DNA from: Clostridiales bacterium
GTDB taxonomy: Bacteria > Bacillota > Clostridia > Christensenellales > Aristaeellaceae
DNA: 64,000 nucleotides
Reading direction: 5' to 3'
NCBI GenBank assembly: GCA_012837965.1
Contig: DUQF01000027.1
Span: 1-64,000 of the forward strand
Part shown: one piece after another, positions 50,477 through 59,481 of the stretch
How the letters are laid out: each line of letters opens with the position of its first letter
How positions within the stretch are numbered: the first letter of the stretch is position 1
Made by a program: the position numbers and the translations under genes
Notes under the pieces: model-generated
The model's database searches: none
What the model was told of the DNA's origin: nothing
Seen by the model: only the letters and a program-made list of their open reading frames with translations

Positions 50477-51550
50477 ATGGAATCTTATAATGTAGCCATC
50501 AAAGACGCTGTAAAAACCTACGGGGATTTTAAAGCTGTTGCCGGCATCACACTGGACATCAATAAGGGCGAGTTTTTTACCCTGCTTGGGCCTTCAGGTT
50601 GTGGAAAAACCACCTTACTGCGCATGATTGCCGGGTTCAACACCATCGATCAGGGCACCATCTCTTTTGGGGATAGGGTGATCAACAACGTGCCTGCGCA
50701 CAAGCGGGGGATAGGCATGGTGTTTCAGAATTACGCCATCTTTCCTCACCTGAGTGTGTTTAACAATGTAGCCTATGGCTTAAAAGCCAGGAAGGTGTCC
50801 GCGGACGAAATCACAAAACGGGTTGAAATCGCGCTTGAGATGGTGCAGATTTCAGAACTGGCTGCGCGCATGCCCAATGAATTATCGGGTGGCCAGCAAC
50901 AGCGTGTCGCCCTGGCCCGCGCCTTTGTAATCGAACCCAGTGTGCTTTTGATGGACGAGCCCCTGTCCAACTTGGATGCCAAACTGCGTGTGCAGATGCG
51001 TGCAACCATCAAAAAATTGCAGAGAAAACTGGGCATCACCACTATTTATGTCACACATGACCAAGAGGAGGCGCTGGCCATCTCCGACCGTATAGCGGTG
51101 ATGAGAAATGGACTGATCATGCAGGTGGGCGAGCCGACAGAAATCTATAAAAAACCGGAAAACGAATTTGTAGCCGGCTTTATCGGCGTGTCCAATTTTT
51201 TGGACTGCGAAATTGAAGGCAAGGATCACGAAAACGCGGTTTTAAATGTTAGCGATTATCGCTTGCCGGGCATCAGGCTCTCCCAGCCTTATCAAGGAGC
51301 GGGTAAGATTGCGGTAAGACCCGAGTACCTGACCCTTTCTAAGGAAGGAATCCAAGGCAAGATTGAGTTATCCACCTTCTTGGGCGATTTTATCGAGTAT
51401 GAAATCTTGCTGGAAAATGGCCAAACCATCCAGTTGAATGAATATACCAAGGATGCGCTGACCATCAAGCCGGACGGAATGAAAGTAAAGGTGATGATGG
51501 ATACAGACTCCATCATCATTTATAACGCCCAAGGGGAGGTATTGAACTGA
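50477..51550 (+). CDS. ABC transporter ATP-binding protein, FbpC/PotA type
   Basis: 357 residues. Walker A GPSGCGKTTLLRMIAGFNT (about 37-45), Q-loop FQNYAIFPHLSVFNNVAYG, signature LSGGQQQRVALARAFV (about 136-150), Walker B LLMDEPLSNLDAKLR and H-loop VTHDQEEA. A C-terminal TOBE domain (about 240-357) is typical of importers of this class. AAAAGGAG precedes the ATG. Its stop overlaps the permease start by one base. Confidence 0.95.
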   Translation: MESYNVAIKDAVKTYGDFKAVAGITLDINKGEFFTLLGPSGCGKTTLLRMIAGFNTIDQGTISFGDRVINNVPAHKRGIGMVFQNYAIFPHLSVFNNVAYGLKARKVSADEITKRVEIALEMVQISELAARMPNELSGGQQQRVALARAFVIEPSVLLMDEPLSNLDAKLRVQMRATIKKLQRKLGITTIYVTHDQEEALAISDRIAVMRNGLIMQVGEPTEIYKKPENEFVAGFIGVSNFLDCEIEGKDHENAVLNVSDYRLPGIRLSQPYQGAGKIAVRPEYLTLSKEGIQGKIELSTFLGDFIEYEILLENGQTIQLNEYTKDALTIKPDGMKVKVMMDTDSIIIYNAQGEVLN

Positions 51551-53217
51551 TGATGAAACTGTTAGGGTTCAGGAAGCCTAAGGTTGATTTTTGGTTTTTT
51601 GTGAAGGTAATTGTGATTCTGGCGATGCTGTTCTTTTTGGTGTATCCTTTCTCCACGTTAATCACTAGGAGTTTTTTCTCTAAAAAAGTGGACGGAATGA
51701 CTTTTGACAATTACGCAACCTTCTTTAGCAAGAAGTATTACCTGGATGCCCTGAAGAACACGCTGTACATCACCTTTTTTTCCTCCCTTACTTGCCTTCT
51801 GGTGGGCGCTCCTATGGCTTATTTGATGACCCGCTACAATATTTTTGGCAAAAAGATCATCTATGTCTGTATCATATTGGCCCTGATGTCCCCGCCCTTT
51901 ATTGGCGCGTATTCCTGGATACTGTTGTTTGGCCGGGCGGGATTCGTTACCAAATTATTCGCGAGTATCGGCATCAAAACACCAACCATTTATGGGCCTG
52001 GGGGTATTATTCTTGTGTTCACACTGCATTTGTACCCCTATGTGTACCTATATGTGTCAGGAGCGCTTAGCAGCATTGACAGCTCCCTGGAGGAGGCGGG
52101 TGAAAACTTAGGTTCATCCAAAATCAGGCGATTGTTTACGGTAACCCTGCCGGTCGTGATGCCTTCTATTCTGGCGGGCGTGGTGATGGTGTTTATGACC
52201 TCGCTGGCAGATTTTGGCACCCCGATGCTGCTGGGAGAGGGTAAGACCAGGGTGTTGCCTGTTTTGGTGTATGACGCATATATGAGTGAAATCGGCGGCG
52301 ACGCGAACATGGCCAGCACCCTGTCGGTCATCGTGGTGGCTTGCTCGCTAAGCGTGTTGCTGTTGCAAAAATATTATGTGGCCCGAAAAAACTACGCTAT
52401 GACCTCGCTTCGCCCGCCCAAAGTGGTGGAGCTACGTGGCTGGAAGCGTTTTTTGGTGACGCTGCCGGTAGCGATCGTTGCCTTTTTGGGCCTTCTGCCT
52501 CAATTGACAGTGGTGATCTCTTCCTTTATCCGGACGGATTTTACCGGCTTCATTGGCGGGTTCACCTTGGAGAACTACGAGAAAATCTTAAGCCGGCTGA
52601 AAACCAACATCACCAATACCTATTACTTTTCCGCTGTCGCCATTGTTTTTATCGTGATCTTCGGGATGCTGATCTCCTACATTTTAGTGCGCAAGCGTGG
52701 CAAGGTTGCCAGTATCATGGATCTTCTGGTCATGTTCCCTTATGTGATTCCGGGCTCTGTTTTAGGTGTGTGCCTGATTGTGGCTTTCAACCGCCGACCG
52801 ATTATTTTAACCGGTACAGCGGCCATTATGATTGTCTCTTATGTGGTGAGAAAACTGCCCTATACCGTGCGCTCGGGCAGCGCCTTCCTTTACCAGATGG
52901 ATGTGTCGGTCGAGGAAGCCTCGGTAAGTCTTGGCATATCGCCAATGAAAACCTTCTTTAAGGTGGTTGCGCGATTGATGCTGCCGGGTATCCTGTCAGG
53001 CGCTATCCTCAGCTGGATTACCTGCATCAATGAACTGAGTTCTTCCATCATGCTCTACAGCGGTAAGACCTCCACCATCTCTGTTGCCATTTATCAGGAG
53101 GTTATGCGAATGAGCGACGGCACCGCAGCTGCGCTGGCTTCTGTCCTGACCCTGACCACGGTTTTGTCCCTGCTAATCTTCCTGAGGTTGAGCAAGGGGA
53201 AGGTGTCGATTATTTAG
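51550..53217 (+). CDS. fused double-domain ABC permease, FbpB/PhnUV type
   Basis: 555 residues with about twelve membrane helices in two MetI-like halves, as in FbpB-type permeases. Coupling (EAA-like) loops are SSLEEAGENLGSSKIRRLFTV in the first half and VSVEEASVSLGISPMKTF in the second, each contacting the ATPase. The one-base overlap with the ATPase gene supports coupled translation. Likely imports the ligand of the 49425 binding protein. Confidence 0.93.
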   Translation: MMKLLGFRKPKVDFWFFVKVIVILAMLFFLVYPFSTLITRSFFSKKVDGMTFDNYATFFSKKYYLDALKNTLYITFFSSLTCLLVGAPMAYLMTRYNIFGKKIIYVCIILALMSPPFIGAYSWILLFGRAGFVTKLFASIGIKTPTIYGPGGIILVFTLHLYPYVYLYVSGALSSIDSSLEEAGENLGSSKIRRLFTVTLPVVMPSILAGVVMVFMTSLADFGTPMLLGEGKTRVLPVLVYDAYMSEIGGDANMASTLSVIVVACSLSVLLLQKYYVARKNYAMTSLRPPKVVELRGWKRFLVTLPVAIVAFLGLLPQLTVVISSFIRTDFTGFIGGFTLENYEKILSRLKTNITNTYYFSAVAIVFIVIFGMLISYILVRKRGKVASIMDLLVMFPYVIPGSVLGVCLIVAFNRRPIILTGTAAIMIVSYVVRKLPYTVRSGSAFLYQMDVSVEEASVSLGISPMKTFFKVVARLMLPGILSGAILSWITCINELSSSIMLYSGKTSTISVAIYQEVMRMSDGTAAALASVLTLTTVLSLLIFLRLSKGKVSII

Positions 53218-53286
53218 TGTTTCTCACTCGTTATTGAAAGCATTCTGTTAATGTTGCGCACATTAGGGAATAGATTGGCGTGTCTT

Positions 53287-53398
53287 CGTACAGGGCATTT
53301 TAAACCTGAAACGGATAAAAGTAGGAATAGAATATTGCATTTCATACCCCCTTGAAAACTCAACATTTTCAAGGGGGCTTGGCAGGGGAAGGACTCGG
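53287..53398 (+). repeat. diverged direct repeat, left copy, with tRNA-Trp 3' remnant
   Basis: Starts CGTACAGGGCATTTTAAA, includes a hairpin CCCCCTTGAAAA/TTTTCAAGGGGG (53347-53377) and ends GGCAGGGGAAGGACTCGG, which matches the last about 20 bases of the tRNA-Trp gene on the opposite strand with a 3-base loss. The same string of features recurs at 55860-55985. Bases 53399-53688 of the 730-base gap hold nothing recognised. Confidence 0.7.
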
Positions 53399-53688
53399 CT
53401 TCTATCCAGCGGCAGAACACCGTAATATTTGGTGGTATAAAGTCTAAAAATCGTTGATTTTATTCACTTTTATGAAACGCAGTTTAAGCCTATACAATTC
53501 GAAAAGTGTTTTATGAGATTCCTCTTTCTTTCACTTTCCGTCCGACTCTTTCGTACTGTCACTCTTTTGAGCCACATGACAAATGAAGGCGAGAATTCTC
53601 TCAATATCCGATATCATGTTTCCATCTAATATTGTTTTAAAGCATATAGGCTGTGTATTTGTGAAAATATATTAGGAGAGGTGGATTA

Positions 53689-53718
53689 TTGACAAAGCTT
53701 CGGATTTTGATATAGTAT
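53689..53718 (+). promoter_or_regulatory. promoter of pyk
   Basis: TTGACA (53689-53694) with TATAGT at 53711 (16-base spacer) or TAGTAT at 53713 (18-base spacer). It gives a leader of about 290 bases in which no known RNA motif was recognised. Confidence 0.55.
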
Positions 53719-54017
53719 TACTTTAAAGGATGAAAAATGAACTTTGATAAATTATAAATCCCCCAAAATGATGACAGGAGATTACGAACTCGAAAACATC
53801 AAATGGTTAAGATATTTTTTAAGACTTGAATAGCAAACCTAAGCCGGACACATTCTACAAATAACATTTCAATCAAATGCATTCTAACTAAACTTTCAAA
53901 TCAATTTAGAAGAAGCGTAACATACGGCATAGACGTATTTATCATGTGGCAGGAAGATTTAACGACTTCAGCATAAACTTTATTTTCTATTATGTTGATT
54001 ATTTAGGAGGGAATGAA

Positions 54018-55781
54018 ATGGTTAACGAATTTATAAGAACAAAAATAGTTTGTACTATTGGTCCTGCATCTGAGGATGGCGAAACCCTTGGGAAAATGAT
54101 AGATGAAGGCATGGACGTATGCAGGCTCAACTTTTCGCATGGAACGCACGACGAACATAGAAAAAGAATCGATACCATCAAAGAAGTGAGAAGGCAAAAA
54201 GGCGTGCCTATTGCTATCCTTTTAGATACAAGAGGTCCGGAAATCAGAACAGGAACTTTTGAAGAAAAAGACATTTGGCTTGAGGTAGGTCAAGCCTTTA
54301 CCATCACAATGGACGATATTGTAGGCAATAAGGAAAGATGCACTGTAACTTACAAGGAGCTTGTCAAAGATGTATCTATCGGAGACAGAATATTGATAGA
54401 TGACGGTCTTATAGAACTGTTGGTCAAAGAACTTACCGAAAAAGATATTATCTGTGAAGTGATAAATTCAGGTTATATCAACAACAGGAAAGGCGTTAAT
54501 GTTCCGGGAGTCAGGACAAATTTGCCTGCTATTACTGCCAAGGATGAAAGTGATATCATATTCGGCATCGAAAACGAAATAGACTATATCGCAGCATCAT
54601 TTGTAAGAAAAGTCAGTGACGTAATTGAAATTAAAAGAATACTTGAAAATAACGGCGGCAATAAAATAAAAATAATAGCGAAAATAGAAAATCAAGAAGG
54701 AATAGACAATATTGCAGAGATTCTTGACGTTGCTGACGGTATCATGATAGCAAGGGGAGATCTTGGTGTGGAAGTACCTACGGAACAGATGCCCATGTTG
54801 CAAAAAGAACTTATAAAAGCTTGTAACAAAATATCCAAACCGGTAATCGTAGCCACGCAGATGCTGGATTCCATGGTAAGAAACCCAAGGCCCACAAGAG
54901 CGGAAGTAACAGACGTTGCAAACGCGATATTGGAGGGTACGGATGCGATTATGCTTTCTGGAGAAACAGCTGCGGGAAAATACCCTATAGAAGCGGTAGA
55001 AACAATGAATAGAATCGCACATGCTACAGAAAGCACTATCGATTTTGATGACAACCTTCATAATAAGAAATATGATAAACAATTAACAATAACAAACGCG
55101 ATTTCGCACGCTACTTGTATTACGGCATCAGATCTGAAAGCGAAGGCCATTGTTATGGCAACAGCGGGCGGATATACTGCGCGCATGGTATCGTCTTACA
55201 GACCCAAATCTCCTATCATTGCATTAACTACGGACGAAAAGTCTTATATGCAGATGAATCTGCTATGGGGGGTCATACCTATAAAAAGTCCCGAAGTAAC
55301 CGGTACCGAAGAGTTGTTGCGAAATGCTGTAGATGAAGCAATATTGCAAGGATATATCGATGAGGGTGACTTGGTAGTAATAACAGCGGGAGTTCCTGTG
55401 GGAAAAGCCAGTAACACAAACTTAGTAAGAGTTCACATGGCCATGAAGATTATTGTTGAAGGCATAGGAGTGGGGACTAGCAAATTTTCCGGCAAAGCAC
55501 AAATCGTAAACTCTGCAACCTCACCTCAAATGTTCCAGAAAGGCAATGTACTCGTCGCTTCAGCTACTAATAAAGATATGATAAAAATGGTGGGAAAAGC
55601 TTCAGCTATTATTATCGAATCAGGCGAAATAACGTCAGACGCCACAAAAGTCGGATTGAACTTAGGCATTCCCGTCATTGTGGCTGCGAAAGATGCTACA
55701 AAACTTATTAAAGACGGGGAAATGGTAACGGTCGATGCGGAGTTCGGCAGGGTATATGCCGGCGAATTGAGCATGATATAA
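54018..55781 (+). CDS. pyk: pyruvate kinase with C-terminal PEP-utilizer-like domain
   Basis: 587 residues from the ATG at 54018 (TTAGGAGGG upstream); an earlier frame from 53946 adds a non-family leader. Converts phosphoenolpyruvate and ADP to pyruvate and ATP. TKIVCTIGPASEDGETL (8-24), RLNFSHG, LLDTRGPEIRTG, the catalytic IAKIENQEGIDNI and IARGDLGVEVP with MLDSM are typical. The C-terminal ~100 residues (GNVLVASATNKDM ... EFGRVYAGE) are the mobile PEP-utilizer domain seen in Bacillus enzymes. The gene is clearly AT-rich with many AGA/AGG arginine and ATA isoleucine codons, unlike its neighbours, and is flanked by diverged direct repeats. Confidence 0.95.
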   Translation: MVNEFIRTKIVCTIGPASEDGETLGKMIDEGMDVCRLNFSHGTHDEHRKRIDTIKEVRRQKGVPIAILLDTRGPEIRTGTFEEKDIWLEVGQAFTITMDDIVGNKERCTVTYKELVKDVSIGDRILIDDGLIELLVKELTEKDIICEVINSGYINNRKGVNVPGVRTNLPAITAKDESDIIFGIENEIDYIAASFVRKVSDVIEIKRILENNGGNKIKIIAKIENQEGIDNIAEILDVADGIMIARGDLGVEVPTEQMPMLQKELIKACNKISKPVIVATQMLDSMVRNPRPTRAEVTDVANAILEGTDAIMLSGETAAGKYPIEAVETMNRIAHATESTIDFDDNLHNKKYDKQLTITNAISHATCITASDLKAKAIVMATAGGYTARMVSSYRPKSPIIALTTDEKSYMQMNLLWGVIPIKSPEVTGTEELLRNAVDEAILQGYIDEGDLVVITAGVPVGKASNTNLVRVHMAMKIIVEGIGVGTSKFSGKAQIVNSATSPQMFQKGNVLVASATNKDMIKMVGKASAIIIESGEITSDATKVGLNLGIPVIVAAKDATKLIKDGEMVTVDAEFGRVYAGELSMI

Positions 55782-55859
55782 ACTTTCCTGAATAATGAAA
55801 TTTAGCCTGACACTTTTAAAAAAAGCAAAATGATAGCGCAATTAGGAAGTAATCATTTG

Positions 55860-55985
55860 CGTAGGGCATTTTAAATCCGTAAAGGGTAAAAGCAAGGACA
55901 ATATATCTCCGTTTTACACAACCCCCCCTTGAAAAACTGAACGTTTTCAAGGGGGGGGGACTTTGGCAGGGGCAGAAGGACTCGA
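55860..55985 (+). repeat. diverged direct repeat, right copy, overlapping tRNA-Trp 3' end
   Basis: Starts CGTAGGGCATTTTAAA, includes the hairpin CCCCCTTGAAAAACTGAACG/TTTTCAAGGGGG (55922-55950) and ends in the 3' end of the intact tRNA-Trp gene. It shares order and much sequence with 53287-53398. Confidence 0.7.
55922..55951. terminator. hairpin between pyk and tRNA-Trp
   Basis: CCCCCTTGAAAA pairs with TTTTCAAGGGGG. It probably ends both transcripts, although no long T run follows on either strand. Confidence 0.55.
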
Positions 55986-56037
55986 ACCCTCAACAAAGGT
56001 TTTGGAGACCCACGTGTTGCCATTACACCATACCCCT
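55964..56037 (-). tRNA. tRNA-Trp (CCA anticodon)
   Basis: 74 bases including an encoded CCA end (on the plus strand it reads TGG at 55964). Acceptor AGGGGTA pairs with TGCCCCT, the D-arm is GTGT...ACAC, the anticodon loop CTCCAAA gives CCA, and the T-arm holds GGTTCGAGTCC. Its 3' end is the point duplicated at 53381-53398. Confidence 0.93.
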
Positions 56038-56049
56038 AACACAAAGTGC

Positions 56050-56078
56050 ATTATAGCTTAAAAGTTAATTGGAGTCAA
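56050..56078 (-). promoter_or_regulatory. promoter of tRNA-Trp
   Basis: On the minus strand TTGACT (56078-56073), 17 bases and TATAAT (56055-56050). Confidence 0.82.
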
Positions 56079-56140
56079 GGCGTAAAACTCCAATTAGATT
56101 AGATGATTAAAAATTAATTTAATAAAAACTTAAAAAGGGG

Positions 56141-56169
56141 TTGACAAAACAAAAAAGTCCAAGTAATAT
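56141..56169 (+). promoter_or_regulatory. promoter of the frl operon
   Basis: TTGACA (56141-56146), 17 bases and TAATAT (56164-56169). Confidence 0.78.
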
Positions 56170-56184
56170 GGGATTATAACAACA

Positions 56185-56206
56185 TATAACGTTATAAAAC
56201 GTTATA
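56185..56206 (+). promoter_or_regulatory. probable FrlR operator
   Basis: A perfect 12-bp palindrome TATAACGTTATA (56185-56196) is followed by a second, weaker copy (AAAACGTTATA) whose AACGTT centre is exactly 10 bases further. It lies over the transcription start. The GntR-family gene that ends this operon is the natural candidate to bind it. Confidence 0.65.
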
Positions 56207-56227
56207 AAGATAGAAGGGGGTAGTTTT

Positions 56228-57214
56228 ATGCCAGACAAGGAAATGTACGCATTACAGTTACAGCAAGTAGAGGAGGCAATAAAGACCGTACGAGGCAAAA
56301 AGTTTAATGCGGTTTATATGATCGCCTGTGGAGGTTCCAAGTCAACTTTCGGGCCTGCACAGTATATTTTTGATTCAGAGAGTGACTTGCCCGCCTACGT
56401 ATTAACATCCAATGAGTTTAACTATCGTAAACCCAAACAGTTTACTCCTCAGTCATTGGTACTCACTTGCTCTCACTCGGGCAATACGCCGGAAACGGTT
56501 CAAGCGACCCAAGCTGCAAAGGACATGGGCTGTGTAACAATTTGTTTGTCAAACAAGATTGATTCAGAGCTATGGCAGGCGGCCAATCACGGTGTTTATT
56601 ATGGCTGGGGCGACTACAATCCCGCATATGGCAAGAGCGCTATGTTATATCGCATGGTTTTTGGTGTTCTTAATGAGCTGAGCCCCAACGAGCGCTTTGT
56701 TCGCGCAATCAAACACATTGATGCGCTGGAAACGCTTGTGCCCAAAAACAAAGACCTGTTTGCGCAAAGAGCCGCTGCCTGGGGGAAAGAACACAAACGT
56801 GAGCCGATTATTTACACCATGGCATCCGGTGAATATTACCCTGAAGCCTATTCGTTCGCTGTTTGTTTGTTAATGGAAATGCAGTGGATTCACTCTTCAT
56901 CCATTCACTCGGGTGAGTATTTCCATGGCCCCTTTGAAATTACCGACTATGACGTTCCTTTCCTGATGTTTATGAGCAGGGGTAAAACACGCTATCTTGA
57001 TCAGCGGGCATTAAATTTCGCACAGAAATACTCCGACAAAGTAACGGTGATTGATGCTCAAGAATTTAACCTTGGCGATATTGAAGAAGACCTGCAAAGC
57101 TATTTTGCGGCTATTATCATGACGCCTGTGGCAAGACAATATGCCGATTCGATTGCTGATCATCGAGGCCATCCTCTAAGCGTTCGCCGCTATATGTGGC
57201 GTATGGAATATTAA
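56228..57214 (+). CDS. frlB: fructosamine-6-phosphate deglycase, FrlB-like SIS protein
   Basis: 328 residues. Splits fructosamine 6-phosphates (such as fructoselysine 6-phosphate) into glucose 6-phosphate and the amine. Two SIS sugar-isomerase domains are present: NAVYMIACGGSKSTFGPAQY (about 27-46) and LVLTCSHSGNTPETVQAT in the first; IIYTMASGEYYPEAYSFA, HSSSIHSGEYFHGPFEI and the C-terminal RQYADSIADHRGHPLSVRRY in the second. The ESG-like and HGP patterns match the FrlB/AgaS group. The gene order of the next five genes matches the Bacillus frl operon, which supports the assignment. Confidence 0.85.
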   Translation: MPDKEMYALQLQQVEEAIKTVRGKKFNAVYMIACGGSKSTFGPAQYIFDSESDLPAYVLTSNEFNYRKPKQFTPQSLVLTCSHSGNTPETVQATQAAKDMGCVTICLSNKIDSELWQAANHGVYYGWGDYNPAYGKSAMLYRMVFGVLNELSPNERFVRAIKHIDALETLVPKNKDLFAQRAAAWGKEHKREPIIYTMASGEYYPEAYSFAVCLLMEMQWIHSSSIHSGEYFHGPFEITDYDVPFLMFMSRGKTRYLDQRALNFAQKYSDKVTVIDAQEFNLGDIEEDLQSYFAAIIMTPVARQYADSIADHRGHPLSVRRYMWRMEY

Positions 57215-57229
57215 AAAGGAGATAAAACT

Positions 57230-58498
57230 ATGAAAAGGATTATCGCTCTGCTACTGGCTTTCATGATGGTCTTGAGCCTTACGACAACCATCACAGCAAG
57301 TGCGGAAGAAAAAATCAAATTAACTTTCTTCCACCGCTGGCCAAACGAACCCAAAGGCCCCTATATGGATGAAGTGATTCGCAAGTTTGAAGAAGCTTAT
57401 CCCAACATCGATATTGTGGTCATCGACCCGGTGCTTAACGACTCATATAAGGAAAAAATCCGTGTGTTGATCGGCTCATCAGATATTCCCGATGTTTTCA
57501 TGTCATGGTCGGGCAGCTTTGGCGCCAACTTGGTTAAATCGGGAAGGGTTTTGCCCTTGGATGATATGATTGCTGCCAATCCCGAGTGGTCAGGCAAGAT
57601 TATTGACAGCCAATGGGGCCCCTTCCAATACGATGGAAAACAGTACGGAATTCCCTGGTCCATGGACGGCAAGGTGTTCTACTACAATAAAACGGTTTTT
57701 GTTGAGCTTGGCTTACAAGAACCCGATACCTGGGACGAGTTCATTACTGTTCTGAAAACACTGCAAGAAAACGGTTACCCCCATCCCATATCCGCGGGCT
57801 TCCAAGCGGAATGGGCGGTAAGCCACTACCTTGGCGCCATGGTTCAGCGTCGTGTTGACCCCGATGTGGTTACCAAAGACTATGCCCTTGAAGGCGACTT
57901 CACTGATCAGGGATATGTTGATACGCTCAACAGCTTCCTAGAGCTCAAAGAGTATATGAATGAAGATCCCAACTCTGTCGATCATTCTTTTGCCAGAAAC
58001 CTGTTTATTGATGGAGAGAGTGTTCTGTGTCTCATGCAGCTGGCCGAGATTAAGCGTGTTGAAGACGGCGCCGACTTTGAATACTCTTTCTTTGATATGC
58101 CTGCTCTTCCCGGCGGTCTTGGAGATCCGGATGAACTTGAAGGCGCGCCCGAAGGCATGATGATTTCTGCCGAATGTGAGCACCCCGAAGCTGCGGCTGA
58201 GTTTGTACGTTTCTTTATCAGCGAAGAAAACGGCGCATTGATGACCAAGATGACGGGTGAACTGTCTTGCGTGGAAGGCGCTGTTAATCCCGACAGCGTT
58301 TCTACTCCCATTCAGTTGGATGCTGTTGAACTGATTAAGAAGGCATCCGGCACAACGCTGTGGCAAGATAATGCGGTTGACGCAACGGTAGCTTCTGCCT
58401 TTATGAAGGGCGGACAGCTATTGTATACGGGCGATAAGACTGCGGAACAGGTTATGGAAGACGTACGTGCTGCGTTAGAATTAGCCAAACAAAAGTAA
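57230..58498 (+). CDS. frlO: ABC sugar/fructosamine-binding protein, FrlO-like
   Basis: 422 residues. Signal peptide MKRIIALLLAFMMVLSLTTT, cleaved near residue 25 (SAEEKIK). A family 1 solute-binding protein: FFHRWPNEPKGPYMDEVIRK, IPWSMDGKVFYYNKTVF, PDTWDEFITVLKTL and AAAEFVRFFISEE. No lipobox cysteine is visible. AAAAGGAG precedes the ATG, 15 bases after frlB. A hairpin without a T run follows (58513-58543). Confidence 0.86.
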   Translation: MKRIIALLLAFMMVLSLTTTITASAEEKIKLTFFHRWPNEPKGPYMDEVIRKFEEAYPNIDIVVIDPVLNDSYKEKIRVLIGSSDIPDVFMSWSGSFGANLVKSGRVLPLDDMIAANPEWSGKIIDSQWGPFQYDGKQYGIPWSMDGKVFYYNKTVFVELGLQEPDTWDEFITVLKTLQENGYPHPISAGFQAEWAVSHYLGAMVQRRVDPDVVTKDYALEGDFTDQGYVDTLNSFLELKEYMNEDPNSVDHSFARNLFIDGESVLCLMQLAEIKRVEDGADFEYSFFDMPALPGGLGDPDELEGAPEGMMISAECEHPEAAAEFVRFFISEENGALMTKMTGELSCVEGAVNPDSVSTPIQLDAVELIKKASGTTLWQDNAVDATVASAFMKGGQLLYTGDKTAEQVMEDVRAALELAKQK

Positions 58499-58512
58499 AC
58501 CAGGCGACGGGG

Positions 58513-58543
58513 AGGCTGCCGTTTTACATGCGGTAGCCTTCCT
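58513..58543 (+). other. intercistronic hairpin after frlO
   Basis: GAGGCTGCCG pairs with CGGTAGCCTT around a 9-base loop. No T run follows, so it may stabilise the upstream mRNA rather than terminate. Confidence 0.5.
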
Positions 58544-58567
58544 TAGCTTATCATTTAAAAGGGGAAG

Positions 58568-59476
58568 ATGATGATGCAAAGAACAACAAGATTGCAAGGG
58601 AAGAAAAGACAAAAGACGCCTTGGAGCGCTTATCTTTATGTGTTTCCCATGGTTGTGTTGATGGGAGTGTTCATATATTATCCGATCTTTGTAAATTTCT
58701 ATTATACGCTCTATAATTTTTCGGCGTTTTCACTCAGCCATACTTTCGTCGGCTTAGGCAACATTCGGCTTCTCCTGTCCGATCCTGTTATTGCAACTGC
58801 GCTTCGAAACAACATTTTTTATTGTTTAATTTCCATAGGTTTTCAGGTTCTCTTAGCTTTGGGTCTTGCTTTTATTCTAGAAGAACCGCTATATCGCCGT
58901 TTTTCGACGGTTTTCAGAACGACATATTTTATACCAGTACTCATTTCCATGACGATTGTCGCCATGTTATTCATGCAGATCCTTTCGCCAAGGGGGCTGC
59001 TTAATTCCTTTTTAAGCTTGTTTGGAGGAAAAGTCAGAACTGGCTGGCTTGGGCGATCCAGCAGCGCAATTTTCTGCGCGATTTTCATGTCCCAATGGCA
59101 CTCAATGGGCTATACGACCATGCTGTTTATTGTGGACATTCAAAAAATACCGACAGAACTTCTGGAAGCGGCAGAGATTGATGGGGCTAACCGCATACAA
59201 CGTTTTTTAAAAATAGTTGTTCCTCTTGTCAGGGAAATGTTCTTTGTTGTCATGGTAACAACAGTTTCCGGCGCTTTCCTTGTATTTAACGATGTTTATG
59301 TGTTGACCAGAGGTGGACCAGGCAATTCATCAACCACGCTGGCAGTTTATATGTACGATATGGCGTTTACCCAAGACCGTATGGGATACGCTTCCACAAT
59401 TGCTATCTTAATGTTTGTGATTTGTGTTATTCTTGCCTTGACACAAAGACGCTTACTCAGAACAGGGAAGGGGTGA
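58568..59476 (+). CDS. frlN: ABC permease, FrlN-like (MalF group)
   Basis: 302 residues with about six membrane helices and a MetI-type domain. Family marks are AYLYVFPMVVLMGVFIYYPI at the start and the ATPase-contact loop LLEAAEIDGANRIQRFLKI (EAA motif) near 200. The first three codons are all ATG; AAAAGGGGA ends 3 to 9 bases before them, so the true start may be 58571 or 58574. Pairs with frlM. Confidence 0.9.
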   Translation: MMMQRTTRLQGKKRQKTPWSAYLYVFPMVVLMGVFIYYPIFVNFYYTLYNFSAFSLSHTFVGLGNIRLLLSDPVIATALRNNIFYCLISIGFQVLLALGLAFILEEPLYRRFSTVFRTTYFIPVLISMTIVAMLFMQILSPRGLLNSFLSLFGGKVRTGWLGRSSSAIFCAIFMSQWHSMGYTTMLFIVDIQKIPTELLEAAEIDGANRIQRFLKIVVPLVREMFFVVMVTTVSGAFLVFNDVYVLTRGGPGNSSTTLAVYMYDMAFTQDRMGYASTIAILMFVICVILALTQRRLLRTGKG

Positions 59477-59481
59477 AGAAG

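Noticed and set aside
53720..54017. Small frame MTGDYELENIKWLRYFLRLE in the pyk leader
   Set aside because: There is no well-spaced ribosome binding site and no sign of conservation can be judged. Chance is likely in AT-rich sequence.
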